Positions 14,090 through 22,017 of a DNA stretch of 63,906 nt are shown here, piece after piece. Each line of letters starts with the position of its first letter. Position 1 is the first letter of the stretch. The position numbers were made by a program, and so were the translations under genes. The DNA is from a virus. The notes under the pieces were generated by a model that was not told where the DNA came from, did no database searches, and saw nothing but the letters and a program-made list of their open reading frames with translations. The stretch lies in the IMG/VR virus record IMGVR_UViG_3300010371_000004, positions 1-63,906 of that record, one strand, 5' to 3'.

Positions 14090-14133
14090 GTCTCATCCTC
14101 CCAGATCCAAAACCCATCAACGTCTATAGTCAT
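14080..14133 (-). CDS. Possible 17-aa coupling peptide
   Basis: ATG at 14133 overlaps the upstream stop as ATGA and reads MTIDVDGFWIWEDETCL, ending inside the methyltransferase start region. It may only serve to carry ribosomes to the methyltransferase GTG. Confidence 0.35.
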   Translation of the reverse strand: MTIDVDGFWIWEDETCL

Positions 14134-14369
14134 GGCGTCTCATCCCGTCGTTGCATTAGCTTTACCGGCAACGGTCCAAACGACCACGAAGCCTCACGGA
14201 CGGAATGATAAACGGGTCCGACAGGCTCCCCGCTTGATAGCCGCCATTGCCAAGTGTGCTGCGTCCCGTTCCATTCGTCCATCAGGTGATATTCTCGATG
14301 ATTGAAGAACTGGCTATTGACGGCTTTCGGCTTTTTGGACGGATAGAAGATGCGATCTATCCAGGTCAT
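14130..14369 (-). CDS. Hypothetical protein (79 aa)
   Basis: MTWIDRIFYPSKKPKAV..., a soluble protein with a tryptophan-rich centre. ATGA-coupled to the membrane protein gene upstream. No family recognised. Confidence 0.7.
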   Translation of the reverse strand: MTWIDRIFYPSKKPKAVNSQFFNHREYHLMDEWNGTQHTWQWRLSSGEPVGPVYHSVREASWSFGPLPVKLMQRRDETP

Positions 14370-14497
14370 GATTTTTGCTCACCGTCTGTCGTAACCCTCC
14401 CAACCCATCGAACCGCAAGGCAGATAAACGCATAGAGCGCCCCGCAGAGCGAACCGGATATCAGAGCTATTGCCAGCAGTATGTAGATCGTTGTCAT
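14366..14497 (-). CDS. Single-span membrane protein (43 a.a.)
   Basis: MTTIYILLAIALISGSL... is one long hydrophobic segment with a short charged tail. ATG at 14497 overlaps the preceding stop as ATGA. Small inner-membrane protein; role unknown. Confidence 0.65.
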   Translation of the reverse strand: MTTIYILLAIALISGSLCGALYAFICLAVRWVGRVTTDGEQKS

Positions 14498-14676
14498 TGG
14501 TTCCTCTCTTTGATCGCGTCTCGGATCTCGTCTAGCACAGAGCAGATCGCGGCCAATGCAATAAACACCGAGGCCACGACGAGACATGACCCAAAATTGT
14601 GACCGTCAAGAACTAAACCAATCCCGATTGAACCGGCTAAGCATCCAATGTAGAGGTAAATGAGCCAGATCCTCAT
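14494..14676 (-). CDS. Two-span membrane protein (60 aa)
   Basis: Two hydrophobic stretches (residues 3-20 and 28-46) and a charged tail DEIRDAIKERNQ. Start at 14676 overlaps the upstream stop as ATGA. Holin-like size and topology, but it lies far from the lysin. Confidence 0.65.
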   Translation of the reverse strand: MRIWLIYLYIGCLAGSIGIGLVLDGHNFGSCLVVASVFIALAAICSVLDEIRDAIKERNQ

Positions 14677-14837
14677 TTCCGGTTCTCCTGCGCCAACACC
14701 CCAAGCAGTTTCGTTACCGATTCGGCCCACTTTTGGAGCGATACCGGTACCTGCAAATCATCGTGGAGATAGCCGTAGTTTGTTCGGATCTCGTCGAGTA
14801 AGTCGTAAATAGCTCCCTGTCCAGTTTGTACGTTCAT
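14673..14837 (-). CDS. Hypothetical protein (54 aa)
   Basis: MNVQTGQGAIYDLLDEIRT..., helical. ATGA-coupled at both ends. No family recognised. Confidence 0.65.
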   Translation of the reverse strand: MNVQTGQGAIYDLLDEIRTNYGYLHDDLQVPVSLQKWAESVTKLLGVLAQENRK

Positions 14838-15613
14838 CGGTTCCCCTCTCCACTTAGCCAAGCCTTTAACTTGCGCGAAACCTCGATCTCGGATTTGATG
14901 TACGGATGGACCAAGACGCCCACCGCACCAGGACCGTTAAGCAGTTTTTCTCCCTCGGCAATATGGTCGTCGCAAGCGTCGATTAAGATGCTCATGGAGT
15001 TCGGTTCTGTGGGTTGCTTCTCTTTGTCTGCTAGGGCTTGGAGTTCGGACCAATTATCGCCGCCGTTCGACGCGCAAGCGTGGTTAGTACAGAAAATCGC
15101 GTACAGATCCTCGTCCGGAACTTTGTCACGCTGCATGTCTGACTCACCGCAAATCGGACACTTAACCCAACCGTCTCGCACCATTCCGTTACTATTCTCT
15201 ACCTGAGACTCAGGGGTGAAGGGTTTGGCGAACCTCAATAGCGGTAAATTATTTGGTGTTTGCCCGATATGCTGCCGTGATACGCGATACCAGCGATTAG
15301 CCCGACTGCTGACTGACTTCTCAGCGCAATCCTCGTCAATAATTTGATCCGACTCAACCAATACAAACGGATCCCCGTCTATCTCGAATGGTTGCGGCTC
15401 TTGCTTGGTTGCGGGTTGGATCTTGCGGCAGAACCGAGCATCGACAAGGATCATGCCTTCAATCATCGAGTCAGACAAAGGGAATGTACTAAGCCATTCG
15501 CCATCGCGCGGGCTCCAGAAAAAAGAGTCGTCGGTTAGATCGGTCGATAGTTTGACGTCCGGTATCTCGTAGCCATCGAATGGAGTCGGGTTTGTTGGTG
15601 GTTGGTTGTTCAT
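14834..15613 (-). CDS. Hypothetical protein with zinc ribbon (259 aa)
   Basis: The middle carries CPICGESD and a later CTNHAC, a Cys4-type zinc ribbon, flanked by an acidic N-terminal part and a helical C-terminus (EVSRKLKAWLSGEGNR). Similar ribbons occur in phage early proteins that contact nucleic acid or RNA polymerase. Function unknown. Confidence 0.75.
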   Translation of the reverse strand: MNNQPPTNPTPFDGYEIPDVKLSTDLTDDSFFWSPRDGEWLSTFPLSDSMIEGMILVDARFCRKIQPATKQEPQPFEIDGDPFVLVESDQIIDEDCAEKSVSSRANRWYRVSRQHIGQTPNNLPLLRFAKPFTPESQVENSNGMVRDGWVKCPICGESDMQRDKVPDEDLYAIFCTNHACASNGGDNWSELQALADKEKQPTEPNSMSILIDACDDHIAEGEKLLNGPGAVGVLVHPYIKSEIEVSRKLKAWLSGEGNR

Positions 15614-15615
15614 GT

Positions 15616-15714
15616 TTATTTTCCAAAGCAGCCGTAAATCTCAACGGCAAAGAATATCAGGACGATAACGAATATCGGCCAACGGTCAAAGCGTGGTAGT
15701 GGAGGGAGGTTCAT
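15616..15714 (-). CDS. Tiny membrane protein (32 aa)
   Basis: MNLPPLPRFDRWPIFVIVLI... is one membrane span with a short tail. The ATG overlaps the stop of the HNH gene as ATGA, which supports it. Confidence 0.55.
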   Translation of the reverse strand: MNLPPLPRFDRWPIFVIVLIFFAVEIYGCFGK

Positions 15715-16013
15715 GATTTCCACTCTCCGATGTGCAGTTGCGAATGATGACGAAGGCACAAAATTTTGAGGTTGTCGTGCGAATGACGCAGTTCAGGATG
15801 CGCCGCTTTCGTGCGGGTGTGATGGACTTCGATAGGACCCGCGCATTCTCCCTGTCCGGCCATCTCGCAAACGTTTCCTCTCTCAGCGATCAGAGCGGCC
15901 TTCGTTACGGCATCTTCGCGCTTGTTCTTCTTGCCGCGTTTCCCGATCTTGGATAAACCCGCAAGGGTCTTCCATGAACCGTCTGGATTCTTGCGGATGT
16001 CGGTTCGCTTCAT
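15711..16013 (-). CDS. HNH-type nuclease (100 aa)
   Basis: Compact HNH: a CxxxxxxC pair (CEMAGQGEC), the VHHTRTKAAHPELR catalytic region, then NLKILCLRHHSQLH. It is small and has no extra DNA-binding domain. It lies between a DUF1064 nuclease and small membrane genes, so it may act with the replication or recombination genes rather than home. Confidence 0.78.
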   Translation of the reverse strand: MKRTDIRKNPDGSWKTLAGLSKIGKRGKKNKREDAVTKAALIAERGNVCEMAGQGECAGPIEVHHTRTKAAHPELRHSHDNLKILCLRHHSQLHIGEWKS

Positions 16014-16417
16014 CTCTTCACCGTTGAGTAGCGTGTCCCGAGATTCCGAATATCAGCCGCCAAAGCAAGATAACCGGCTCCAATGTCCTCGCGCTTGATG
16101 ATCGTGACCGGGTGTCCATTTGCTGCCATCATCTTTGCCTTGACCCTGAATACCGCCGTGACCATCCCCTTGACGTCCTCGCGAACCGTTTGAAGATCGG
16201 GACCCGGTAGCGTGTACTCAAAGTCCAGAACCAACTTGACCGCCCGCCGCTTAACTGACTTCTCCAAAAGCGTGTACGGCACTTGACATTGCAGCAACTT
16301 GATAAGGCCCTTGCGCTCCCGATCTTTCAATTCAAGATAGCGAGCGGCCTCGGCAGTAGAGTCGAACTTGCGCTGGTCGATAGTGACTTTTTGCGCCCTG
16401 TACTTATTGGGCTTCAT
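16010..16417 (-). CDS. DUF1064 family protein
   Basis: 135 aa starting MKPNKYRAQKVTID, followed by RKFDSTAEAARYLELK, the hallmark of DUF1064 phage proteins, predicted PD-(D/E)XK-type nucleases. The ATG at 16417 overlaps the upstream stop. It lies in the same operon as a DNA methyltransferase and another nuclease. Confidence 0.8.
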   Translation of the reverse strand: MKPNKYRAQKVTIDQRKFDSTAEAARYLELKDRERKGLIKLLQCQVPYTLLEKSVKRRAVKLVLDFEYTLPGPDLQTVREDVKGMVTAVFRVKAKMMAANGHPVTIIKREDIGAGYLALAADIRNLGTRYSTVKR

Positions 16418-16686
16418 GCCACCACCCATTTACGCGCCTCTGCAACCTCACCGGCTTCCCATCCGTCAACCGACTCTTTGAGAAACGCCTTACCCGCGTC
16501 AGTTTCTAGGAAGTCATGGCAAGCCGTACAAAGCGAGTAGAACCCTGCGTCACCCTCGTTGACGCAGAAGCAGGACCAATATAAGTCGCCTATCTGGATC
16601 GGATTCGTTTCCGTCTTGTACCAGCACCCCTCGCACCGCCGAACCTTTTGGGATTTGTGTCTCGACTCACTGTAAACGTCGCTCAC
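16414..16686 (-). CDS. Zinc-binding hypothetical protein (90 aa)
   Basis: Contains CEGC, CFC and CTAC cysteine groups consistent with one or two zinc sites. GTG start at 16686 overlaps the previous stop as GTGA. Function unknown. Confidence 0.7.
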   Translation of the reverse strand: MSDVYSESRHKSQKVRRCEGCWYKTETNPIQIGDLYWSCFCVNEGDAGFYSLCTACHDFLETDAGKAFLKESVDGWEAGEVAEARKWVVA

Positions 16687-16853
16687 GTCTTATCTCCCGT
16701 AGCCGCTGACTCTCTCAAAGCTGTTAAAGCGTTTTCTAAACATGATTCGCAAATTCCATAGGATCGGTCGTCATCGTCGCCGGACCAAATGGCCATGACA
16801 GGGCCGGGAGTTCTGCACTCGTCGCAATAGCCGCGAATGGTGATTGACGTCAC
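16683..16853 (-). CDS. Small zinc-ribbon protein (56 aa)
   Basis: GTG start at 16853 overlaps the upstream stop. The protein VTSITIRGYCDECRTPG... pairs CDEC with CESC about 25 residues later, a clear zinc ribbon. A GGAGG within the end of the upstream gene serves as ribosome site. Confidence 0.65.
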   Translation of the reverse strand: MTSITIRGYCDECRTPGPVMAIWSGDDDDRSYGICESCLENALTALRESAATGDKT

Positions 16854-17053
16854 GGCTTAGAACCTCCTGCGGCAACAATTTCAGCGTGACGAGCAAACTT
16901 GTTCATTTCCGAGGGTCCGATAACGCGGGTTCGCCACCCGTCCTTGACTACCAAAAATTGATTGATCTTGCCGCAAACGATAAGGGAGCGACGACGGTCA
17001 GCGTCGTAGATTCGCTCACCCATGTCAACGGACAACCAAGAAAGCAAAGTCAC
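16850..17053 (-). CDS. Hypothetical protein (67 aa)
   Basis: GTG start at 17053 in a GTGA overlap. It ends AAGGSKP, mirroring the AAGGSK end of the gene upstream. Both ends encode the same GGAGGTTCTAAG ribosome site for the next gene, a small duplication. No family recognised. Confidence 0.68.
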   Translation of the reverse strand: MTLLSWLSVDMGERIYDADRRRSLIVCGKINQFLVVKDGWRTRVIGPSEMNKFARHAEIVAAGGSKP

Positions 17054-17481
17054 TTAGAACCTCCTGCGGCTTTCGCTTCCAAATACGCTATGTACGAAGA
17101 TAGGATGATCGTTTTGCCCGCTTCTGAACCGAGTTCAGAACCATCGGCTTTCATGGCAGGTTTTAGCGCCTCATATTGTTCCCTGACTCCTGGCATTGGT
17201 GTACCGCCGTTAACGAATCCTGTCGTGAATTCGTCCCACGTTTCGGCCATCTGAGATAGCATCCAGTGGTACATAGCCAAAGGCAAAGGATGCCATGTTT
17301 CTGCTGGCGTACCGTCCACGTCATACCGCGCAACCGTATATCCATGTTGCTTGTCGGCTGTTCCTTCGTGAGATAGCAAAAGATTATTGCCGCCTGTTTG
17401 ATCTATCCAAAAATGCTTAGGATCTAGTTCAGCGAGCCGTTTTGCTTGCTCCAGTGTTAAAGCTACTTCACTAGGGTTCAT
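17050..17481 (-). CDS. Hypothetical protein (143 aa)
   Basis: Mixed alpha/beta protein starting MNPSEVALTLEQAKRL and ending KAAGGSK. ATGA-coupled to the gene upstream. No family recognised. Confidence 0.72.
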   Translation of the reverse strand: MNPSEVALTLEQAKRLAELDPKHFWIDQTGGNNLLLSHEGTADKQHGYTVARYDVDGTPAETWHPLPLAMYHWMLSQMAETWDEFTTGFVNGGTPMPGVREQYEALKPAMKADGSELGSEAGKTIILSSYIAYLEAKAAGGSK

Positions 17482-17735
17482 GGCTTTTCAATCTCCTGTT
17501 CTACAAGATGCTTTAGATAGTCAGCAACGAAGAAATCAGGCATATCCAGACGGTCCGGGTCGAAGTCGCGTCCCTCGCTGTTCCAGTCCTCCATTGCTTT
17601 GCAGAAGTTGAACTGATCCTCTTTTGACTCGAAGAATCCGGCGAACTCTTCAAAGTCGTTACAGCCAGCGTTGCCCATCCTGTCGCTTGCGTATTCGAGA
17701 AAATGAGCGATCAACTTAAGCGTGGTTTTGTTCAT
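17478..17735 (-). CDS. Hypothetical acidic protein (85 aa)
   Basis: Helical and acidic (DFEEFAGFFESKEDQFNF...), possibly a DNA mimic on charge alone. AAGGAAGGTGGGG precedes the ATG. First gene of the minus-strand operon that shares its promoter region with tnpB. Confidence 0.72.
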   Translation of the reverse strand: MNKTTLKLIAHFLEYASDRMGNAGCNDFEEFAGFFESKEDQFNFCKAMEDWNSEGRDFDPDRLDMPDFFVADYLKHLVEQEIEKP

Positions 17736-17778
17736 TCCCCACCTTCCTTACTGTAATCCATGAGGTATACTATACTGT
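17736..17778. promoter_or_regulatory. Divergent promoter region between tnpB and the 17735 operon
   Basis: TATACT (17766-17771) sits seven bases before the tnpB ATG, giving a leaderless start. On the opposite strand TATAGT overlaps it within a near-palindrome around GGTATACTATAC. Overlapping -10 elements mean the two directions probably compete. Confidence 0.5.
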
Positions 17779-18867
17779 ATGCCAGTAAGAATTGTGACGT
17801 GTAAATTACGTACAACAGAAGAAAATCGCGCAATTCTCGCGGATACGATGGCTACCTATGCCAGGGTGTCCAATTTAATATCTGGTATCGCTTGGCATTC
17901 GCGGGCATTCGGTCTATTTGGACTGCATCGCCTGTCGTATCATCAAGCGCGAAAGGCTGAACCGTCCCTACCTTCCACTAGCGTAGTCGCAGCGATGCGG
18001 GGAGTGGTTCATTCCTACAAAAAGGATCGGCAGCACTATCATAATTTCAAAGAATCAGGGGCCGTAACTCTCAATAAATGGGCATACAAATTGGTCGGAG
18101 TGTCGTCAGTCAAGATCACGACAACACAAGGACGATTGACGCTCTCTCTCGCTCATGGCGGTAAACAGCGGGAAATTCTCGCCGCCGGGAAGATCGGGGA
18201 AGCGGATCTCATTTATCGGGATGGTGAATTCTATCTGGCAATATCGGTGACTATTCCCGATGTTCCCACGAAACCCACGAATGGCGTCATTGGCATTGAT
18301 TTGGGTGTCTCGCAAGTTACGACTGACTCAGACGGGGAATCAGTCGCCGGGGAGCCAATAAAGGCCATGCGGCGAAAAATGAGGCGGGTTCGCGGACTGC
18401 TCCAAAAGAAGGGGACCAAGAGCGCCAAGCGTCACCTAAAGCGGGTCGGTAAAAAGGAAAGCCGGTACCGAAAGAACGCGAACCATGTGATTTCTAAACA
18501 GATCGTCGCCAAGGCGGTCAACACGGCGAAGGCACTCGCGCTAGAGGATTTGAAGAAAATCCGAGAGCGCAGTAACGGTTTCGGTCGTGAGATGAGATGG
18601 CTCTTAGGTGGTTGGTCTTTTGCGGACCTCCGCGCCAAGATCACGTACAAGGCACAAGATGCGGGCATTCCCTGCGTCTTCGTGGACCCACGCAATACGT
18701 CTCGGACCTGCTCAAAATGCGGGCACTGTGATAAAGCGAATCGTAAAAGCCAATCTCGATTTGAATGCAATTTGTGTGGCTTCGTTGCCAACGCTGATGT
18801 AAATGCAGCGGTCAACATCGGAGTACGGGGTCAACTGTCCAAGACCCTAATGATGTCCGCTGCCTAG
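17779..18867 (+). CDS. tnpB: TnpB-type RNA-guided nuclease (orphan)
   Basis: A 362-aa protein with a complete TnpB layout. The N-terminal OrfB/HTH-like part leads to RuvC-I D174 in GIDLGV and RuvC-II E256 in ALEDLKKI. A four-cysteine zinc finger (C311, C314, C330, C333) precedes RuvC-III D340 in NADVNAA. All three acidic residues are present, so it should be active. TnpB proteins cut DNA using an omega-RNA made from the end of their gene and the transposon right end. No TnpA lies nearby. Two hairpins follow the stop codon. Host-style or phage-domesticated use are both possible. Confidence 0.9.
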   Translation: MPVRIVTCKLRTTEENRAILADTMATYARVSNLISGIAWHSRAFGLFGLHRLSYHQARKAEPSLPSTSVVAAMRGVVHSYKKDRQHYHNFKESGAVTLNKWAYKLVGVSSVKITTTQGRLTLSLAHGGKQREILAAGKIGEADLIYRDGEFYLAISVTIPDVPTKPTNGVIGIDLGVSQVTTDSDGESVAGEPIKAMRRKMRRVRGLLQKKGTKSAKRHLKRVGKKESRYRKNANHVISKQIVAKAVNTAKALALEDLKKIRERSNGFGREMRWLLGGWSFADLRAKITYKAQDAGIPCVFVDPRNTSRTCSKCGHCDKANRKSQSRFECNLCGFVANADVNAAVNIGVRGQLSKTLMMSAA

Positions 18868-18909
18868 AACGGTCTAGGCAGAATTGGAACGTCAAGAGCC
18901 AATTGGCTC
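18861..18909 (+). ncRNA. Paired hairpins at the 3' end of tnpB (possible omega-RNA/right end)
   Basis: TGCCTAGA pairs with TCTAGGCA (18861-18880), including the tnpB stop codon. Sixteen bases later comes the palindrome GAGCCAATTGGCTC (18896-18909). Hairpins in this position are typical of the omega-RNA scaffold and transposon right end. The second one also overlaps the end of the convergent gene. Confidence 0.4.
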
Positions 18910-19242
18910 ATAGGATTTACTGTTCTCTTGGGATGCGGCAATCAAATCGTCTTTTGCGTATGATCCTAACCAGTCGCGATCCACGTTGCAAATTGACAGC
19001 GGATGCCCTGCGCTGACTCCATCCGAATGACCTTCACGGTATGCCGATTCAACCTTTTCGGCAAGTCGATATTCTGCTTGCTTGGCATGGGCGAGCCATC
19101 CCAAAGATGCGCCCTGAATGATGAGGCAGGAATAGTCGCCATTGGTTTTTGTATCGAAGTCGCCGCGCTCGAATCCTTGGCCCTCTAGTGCCATCATTGC
19201 CGTCTCAAACTCCGCTCTTTCCCGATCTTCGAAGGTGCTCAT
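18892..19242 (-). CDS. Hypothetical protein (116 aa)
   Basis: MSTFEDRERAEFETAMM..., with an Ea22-like stretch GWLAHAKQAEYRLAEK also seen in the protein at 33454-33849. ATGA-coupled to the HTH gene. Function unknown. Confidence 0.72.
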   Translation of the reverse strand: MSTFEDRERAEFETAMMALEGQGFERGDFDTKTNGDYSCLIIQGASLGWLAHAKQAEYRLAEKVESAYREGHSDGVSAGHPLSICNVDRDWLGSYAKDDLIAASQENSKSYEPIGS

Positions 19243-19442
19243 GCTCCCGCCTCGCTTGCGTCCTGGGTGGCTTTCCACTCAGGGTATCGCGGGTCGGCTT
19301 TGACTAGATACATGACCGTACCGGGCTTTACTCCGAGCGCGGTAGCTATCTCTCGGATCTTCAACACGCCGCCCGTGTAGTAGTCAAACGCTTTGCCGAT
19401 CTCATCGCCGAATCTTGGGACAGGCCCTCTTTTTCTTGGCAT
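19239..19442 (-). CDS. Small helix-turn-helix protein (67 aa)
   Basis: Basic start (MPRKRGPVPRFG) then KIREIATALGVKPGTVMYLVK, a helix-turn-helix. Probably a regulator. TAAAGT lies six bases upstream (19449-19454) and it faces the plus-strand early operon, so it could control both directions. Confidence 0.72.
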   Translation of the reverse strand: MPRKRGPVPRFGDEIGKAFDYYTGGVLKIREIATALGVKPGTVMYLVKADPRYPEWKATQDASEAGA

Positions 19443-19448
19443 GGATAG

Positions 19449-19524
19449 ACTTTACCATGATTCTCTACAATTTCCTAGATATTTTTACGAAACTCTACAC
19501 AATCGTACAAGAACGCGCTATAAT
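19449..19524. promoter_or_regulatory. Divergent leaderless promoters of the early region
   Basis: Minus strand: TAAAGT (19449-19454), six bases before the ATG at 19442. Plus strand: TATAAT (19519-19524), six bases before the ATG at 19531, with TACACA about 17 bases upstream as a weak -35. Both genes lack ribosome sites. Confidence 0.6.
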
Positions 19525-19530
19525 CAACCC

Positions 19531-19944
19531 ATGCCTACCAGCGCAACACTCGAAACGCCGACAACGGAACAGACCGCAAGACCTATTCACTGCGTCGAAT
19601 GCGGCGAACCGATCAGCTACAACTACGGATTCGACGTTCCCGAAAGACTCGCAACGTTCGGACTCTGTTACCACTGCGACTACTGGGTAGAAGTTCTGAG
19701 TTCAAAGCATCTTGGCGTTGTGTTCGAGAAGTTAGGCGGTAGACGATGCCACTGCCAGCCGATCCTAACGACACGAGGACAGGAAAGCATCTTCGATAAG
19801 TTCTACCGATTGACAGACGGGACCATTCTCCGATGCTCTAAGGTTTGGCATCAGGACGAGATCCCCATGAACTTTTTTGACCGGTTCCCCGTAAGCGGAA
19901 TCGAGATCAGCAAGGCAGATTTTGATAAGGAGTTGGAGGTTTAG
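19531..19944 (+). CDS. Zinc-ribbon protein, first gene of the early operon
   Basis: 137 aa starting MPTSATLETPTTEQ. CVEC and CYHC form a zinc ribbon in the first half and CHC occurs later. The ATG at 19531 is set by the leaderless TATAAT. It heads the plus-strand run through the recombination genes. Function unknown. Confidence 0.75.
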   Translation: MPTSATLETPTTEQTARPIHCVECGEPISYNYGFDVPERLATFGLCYHCDYWVEVLSSKHLGVVFEKLGGRRCHCQPILTTRGQESIFDKFYRLTDGTILRCSKVWHQDEIPMNFFDRFPVSGIEISKADFDKELEV

Positions 19945-19946
19945 AC

Positions 19947-20159
19947 ATGAAGATCAGAACACGCGAAGAAGCAGTAGCCGAAGTGATGGATTCGTTGAAG
20001 CCCATCGAGGACGGACAGTTCAATATCAGCCGGAGCATGTTGATCACATCGTTGGAATTGGCTTACTCGAAAGGCTGCACTGACGAGATTTGGAGAGGCA
20101 TGGATCGACAGTTTTCGCCCAAGGCCGAGGCTCAGGAGTCCAAGGAAGTGACCGTATGA
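19947..20159 (+). CDS. Hypothetical protein (70 aa)
   Basis: MKIRTREEAVAEVMDSL..., helical. Two bases after the previous stop, with GGAGG in the end of that gene as ribosome site. ATGA-coupled to the next gene. Confidence 0.72.
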   Translation: MKIRTREEAVAEVMDSLKPIEDGQFNISRSMLITSLELAYSKGCTDEIWRGMDRQFSPKAEAQESKEVTV

Positions 20160-20527
20160 GCAAAGAGAACATGAACAAGACGTATTGGTTCCATAACGGG
20201 AAGCATCAAGCCAAGGCGAATGTTCTCGACAAGCTTGTACCTACCGAAGGCCCGTGTTCGGATTCGACGCCGCAGCTTGAAAACTTTCGGGTCGCATCGA
20301 ACTACTACTACGACATCTACAACAATGGCGGCTGTAACTACGCCAAGCATATTCGAAACTTCTTTGGACTGCCGGTCCCTGACTTCGATCTTGAGGACTT
20401 GGACGAAGAAGATTGCTCGGATATTGCCGAGTTTTCTGAGTCGCAAACCAAGTTAGTCGAAGCGGCAATGGATCGAATCGTTTTGGCCGCTTTCAAGGAA
20501 TACGAACGATCAAAGGTGCTCGCATGA
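20156..20527 (+). CDS. Hypothetical acidic protein (123 aa)
   Basis: Starts MSKENMNKTYWFHNGKHQ at an ATGA overlap. The centre (DFDLEDLDEEDCSD) is strongly acidic. No family recognised. Confidence 0.72.
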   Translation: MSKENMNKTYWFHNGKHQAKANVLDKLVPTEGPCSDSTPQLENFRVASNYYYDIYNNGGCNYAKHIRNFFGLPVPDFDLEDLDEEDCSDIAEFSESQTKLVEAAMDRIVLAAFKEYERSKVLA

Positions 20528-20712
20528 ACCCAGACCACGACATCGACATGAACCCCGAAACGGCAACCAACGTTCCAATGTACGCGAGAAATACGCGACT
20601 ACTTCAAACGACTTCGAAGCCCGCGAGACTGTATCCGATCTGGGTTCTGGTTCTCGCTGTGACCTTACCGCCGACCGTGATTTACTTCGCGTTCGCTCTC
20701 TTCTCCCACTAA
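20524..20712 (+). CDS. Single-span membrane protein (62 aa)
   Basis: A soluble, Asn/Asp-rich N-terminus and a C-terminal membrane span (YPIWVLVLAVTLPPTVIYF). ATGA-coupled. Role unknown. Confidence 0.68.
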   Translation: MNPDHDIDMNPETATNVPMYARNTRLLQTTSKPARLYPIWVLVLAVTLPPTVIYFAFALFSH

Positions 20713-20725
20713 ACAGACAAACAAC

Positions 20726-20911
20726 ATGAACACCGAACTGACTAAAATAACCAAAGAACTTTCCGACGCCATGTTTGAGCGAGGACGTACAACCGGCTTA
20801 GTGCAAGCGTCGATCTACCTTTTGACCTGCGGCAAGATCGACCCGAAAACCGCCGTGGATCTGTCCAACATCATTCCGCGACTACCTGACGATTCGAAGG
20901 TGAACCCATGA
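20726..20911 (+). CDS. Hypothetical protein (61 aa)
   Basis: Helical protein MNTELTKITKELSDAMF.... No ribosome site is obvious. ATGA-coupled to the next gene. No family recognised. Confidence 0.68.
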   Translation: MNTELTKITKELSDAMFERGRTTGLVQASIYLLTCGKIDPKTAVDLSNIIPRLPDDSKVNP

Positions 20912-21111
20912 GAACCGCATGTGACGACTCAGCTTTCCCTGTTGCTGGAGTTTGCGGCGGACTTTCCACACGGGAGATTTTCGCAATGGCTGCAATGCAG
21001 GGTCTATGTGCCCGATCCGACACTTGCTGGACATCACAAGACATCGCGGCGAAGGCAGTAATTCACGCTGATGCTTTGATCGAAGCACTAAACAAAAAGG
21101 ATGCGGCATGA
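20908..21111 (+). CDS. Conserved small phage protein (67 aa)
   Basis: Contains GLSTREIFAMAAMQGLCA, a pattern common in short proteins that precede phage recombination genes. ATGA-coupled to the exonuclease gene. Function not known. Confidence 0.72.
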   Translation: MRTACDDSAFPVAGVCGGLSTREIFAMAAMQGLCARSDTCWTSQDIAAKAVIHADALIEALNKKDAA

Positions 21112-22016
21112 GTTCTATAGGAGTGAGAGAGGAAGATGTAAGAGCCGAATGGCTGAGAGTTCGCAATGATCCAATCGAGGGATATTTGGGAGCTTCTGAG
21201 ATCGCTGCCGTTTGCGGCATGTCGAAGTGGAGTACGCCAAGGCACGTATTCATGGTGAAAAAGGGACTCGTGACGGTCGAAGACAACCTGCCAATGAAGG
21301 TCGGTCGAATGCTTGAACCGTTGGTTGCTCAAGAGTTTGCCGACTATGTGGGCATCCCGTTCTCGGATCTTCGAAAGGGCGAATTGACCCGGCACCATAA
21401 GTACGGCTTCCTGGGCTGTAACCCGGACTACCTCTGGGATTCTCCCGAAGGATTGGCGAATATCCAATGTAAAACTTGCGGACAGTACGCAAGTGGTGAT
21501 TTTGGACAGTCAGGTACCGATGAAGTTAAAGAAGAGTACTTAATTCAATCTCTTTATGAAATGAGCCTCGTCGGCGCTAAGGTCGGATACCTTCCCGTAC
21601 TGATCGGCAACTCGGAATTCAAGGTTTTCAAATTCACTTGGACGGACACTGCTAGAGCGATTGCTACCCGTGCTTTTGAGGATGCGCGGTCATTCTGGTT
21701 CGATCACTTTTTGGCCGATGTTCCACCGCCATTGATGGGCGCGGACATTGACCGACAGATCGTTACCGACATGTACCGATCCCCTGACGACGTTCTCGTG
21801 AACTCCAACGCTGACATCGAAAAAGAGGTTGAAGGATTCGCGGAACTGCAAGCCCAAGCCGAACAGTTGGAAGCGGAAATCAACCGGCGAAAGAACGTTT
21901 TCCGCGAGTTCATCGGGAAAGCGTCAGGCGTTCATACCACGGCAGGAATCGTGACCTGGCGCGAAAACAAGAACGGTCAACGATCACTAAGACTGCCTTT
22001 TAAGAAAGGAATTTGA
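21108..22016 (+). CDS. YqaJ-like viral exonuclease
   Basis: This 302-aa protein shows the lambda-exo/YqaJ pattern: LGASEIAAVCGMSKW, E70, GCNPDYLW with D107, and an acid-x-K region. At the last site the sequence is IQCK, with Gln120 where Glu is usual, before K122. A coiled-coil helix follows (about 240-285). With RecT next door it forms a two-component recombinase: the exonuclease makes 3' single strands for annealing. The Gln may lower or alter catalysis, though some PD-(D/E)XK branches tolerate it. Confidence 0.88.
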   Translation: MSSIGVREEDVRAEWLRVRNDPIEGYLGASEIAAVCGMSKWSTPRHVFMVKKGLVTVEDNLPMKVGRMLEPLVAQEFADYVGIPFSDLRKGELTRHHKYGFLGCNPDYLWDSPEGLANIQCKTCGQYASGDFGQSGTDEVKEEYLIQSLYEMSLVGAKVGYLPVLIGNSEFKVFKFTWTDTARAIATRAFEDARSFWFDHFLADVPPPLMGADIDRQIVTDMYRSPDDVLVNSNADIEKEVEGFAELQAQAEQLEAEINRRKNVFREFIGKASGVHTTAGIVTWRENKNGQRSLRLPFKKGI

Positions 22017-22017
22017 C

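Noticed and set aside
19239-19442. Lysogeny repressor candidate
   Set aside because: It has a helix-turn-helix but no integrase, no antirepressor and no operator array beside it, so a repressor label is not supported.
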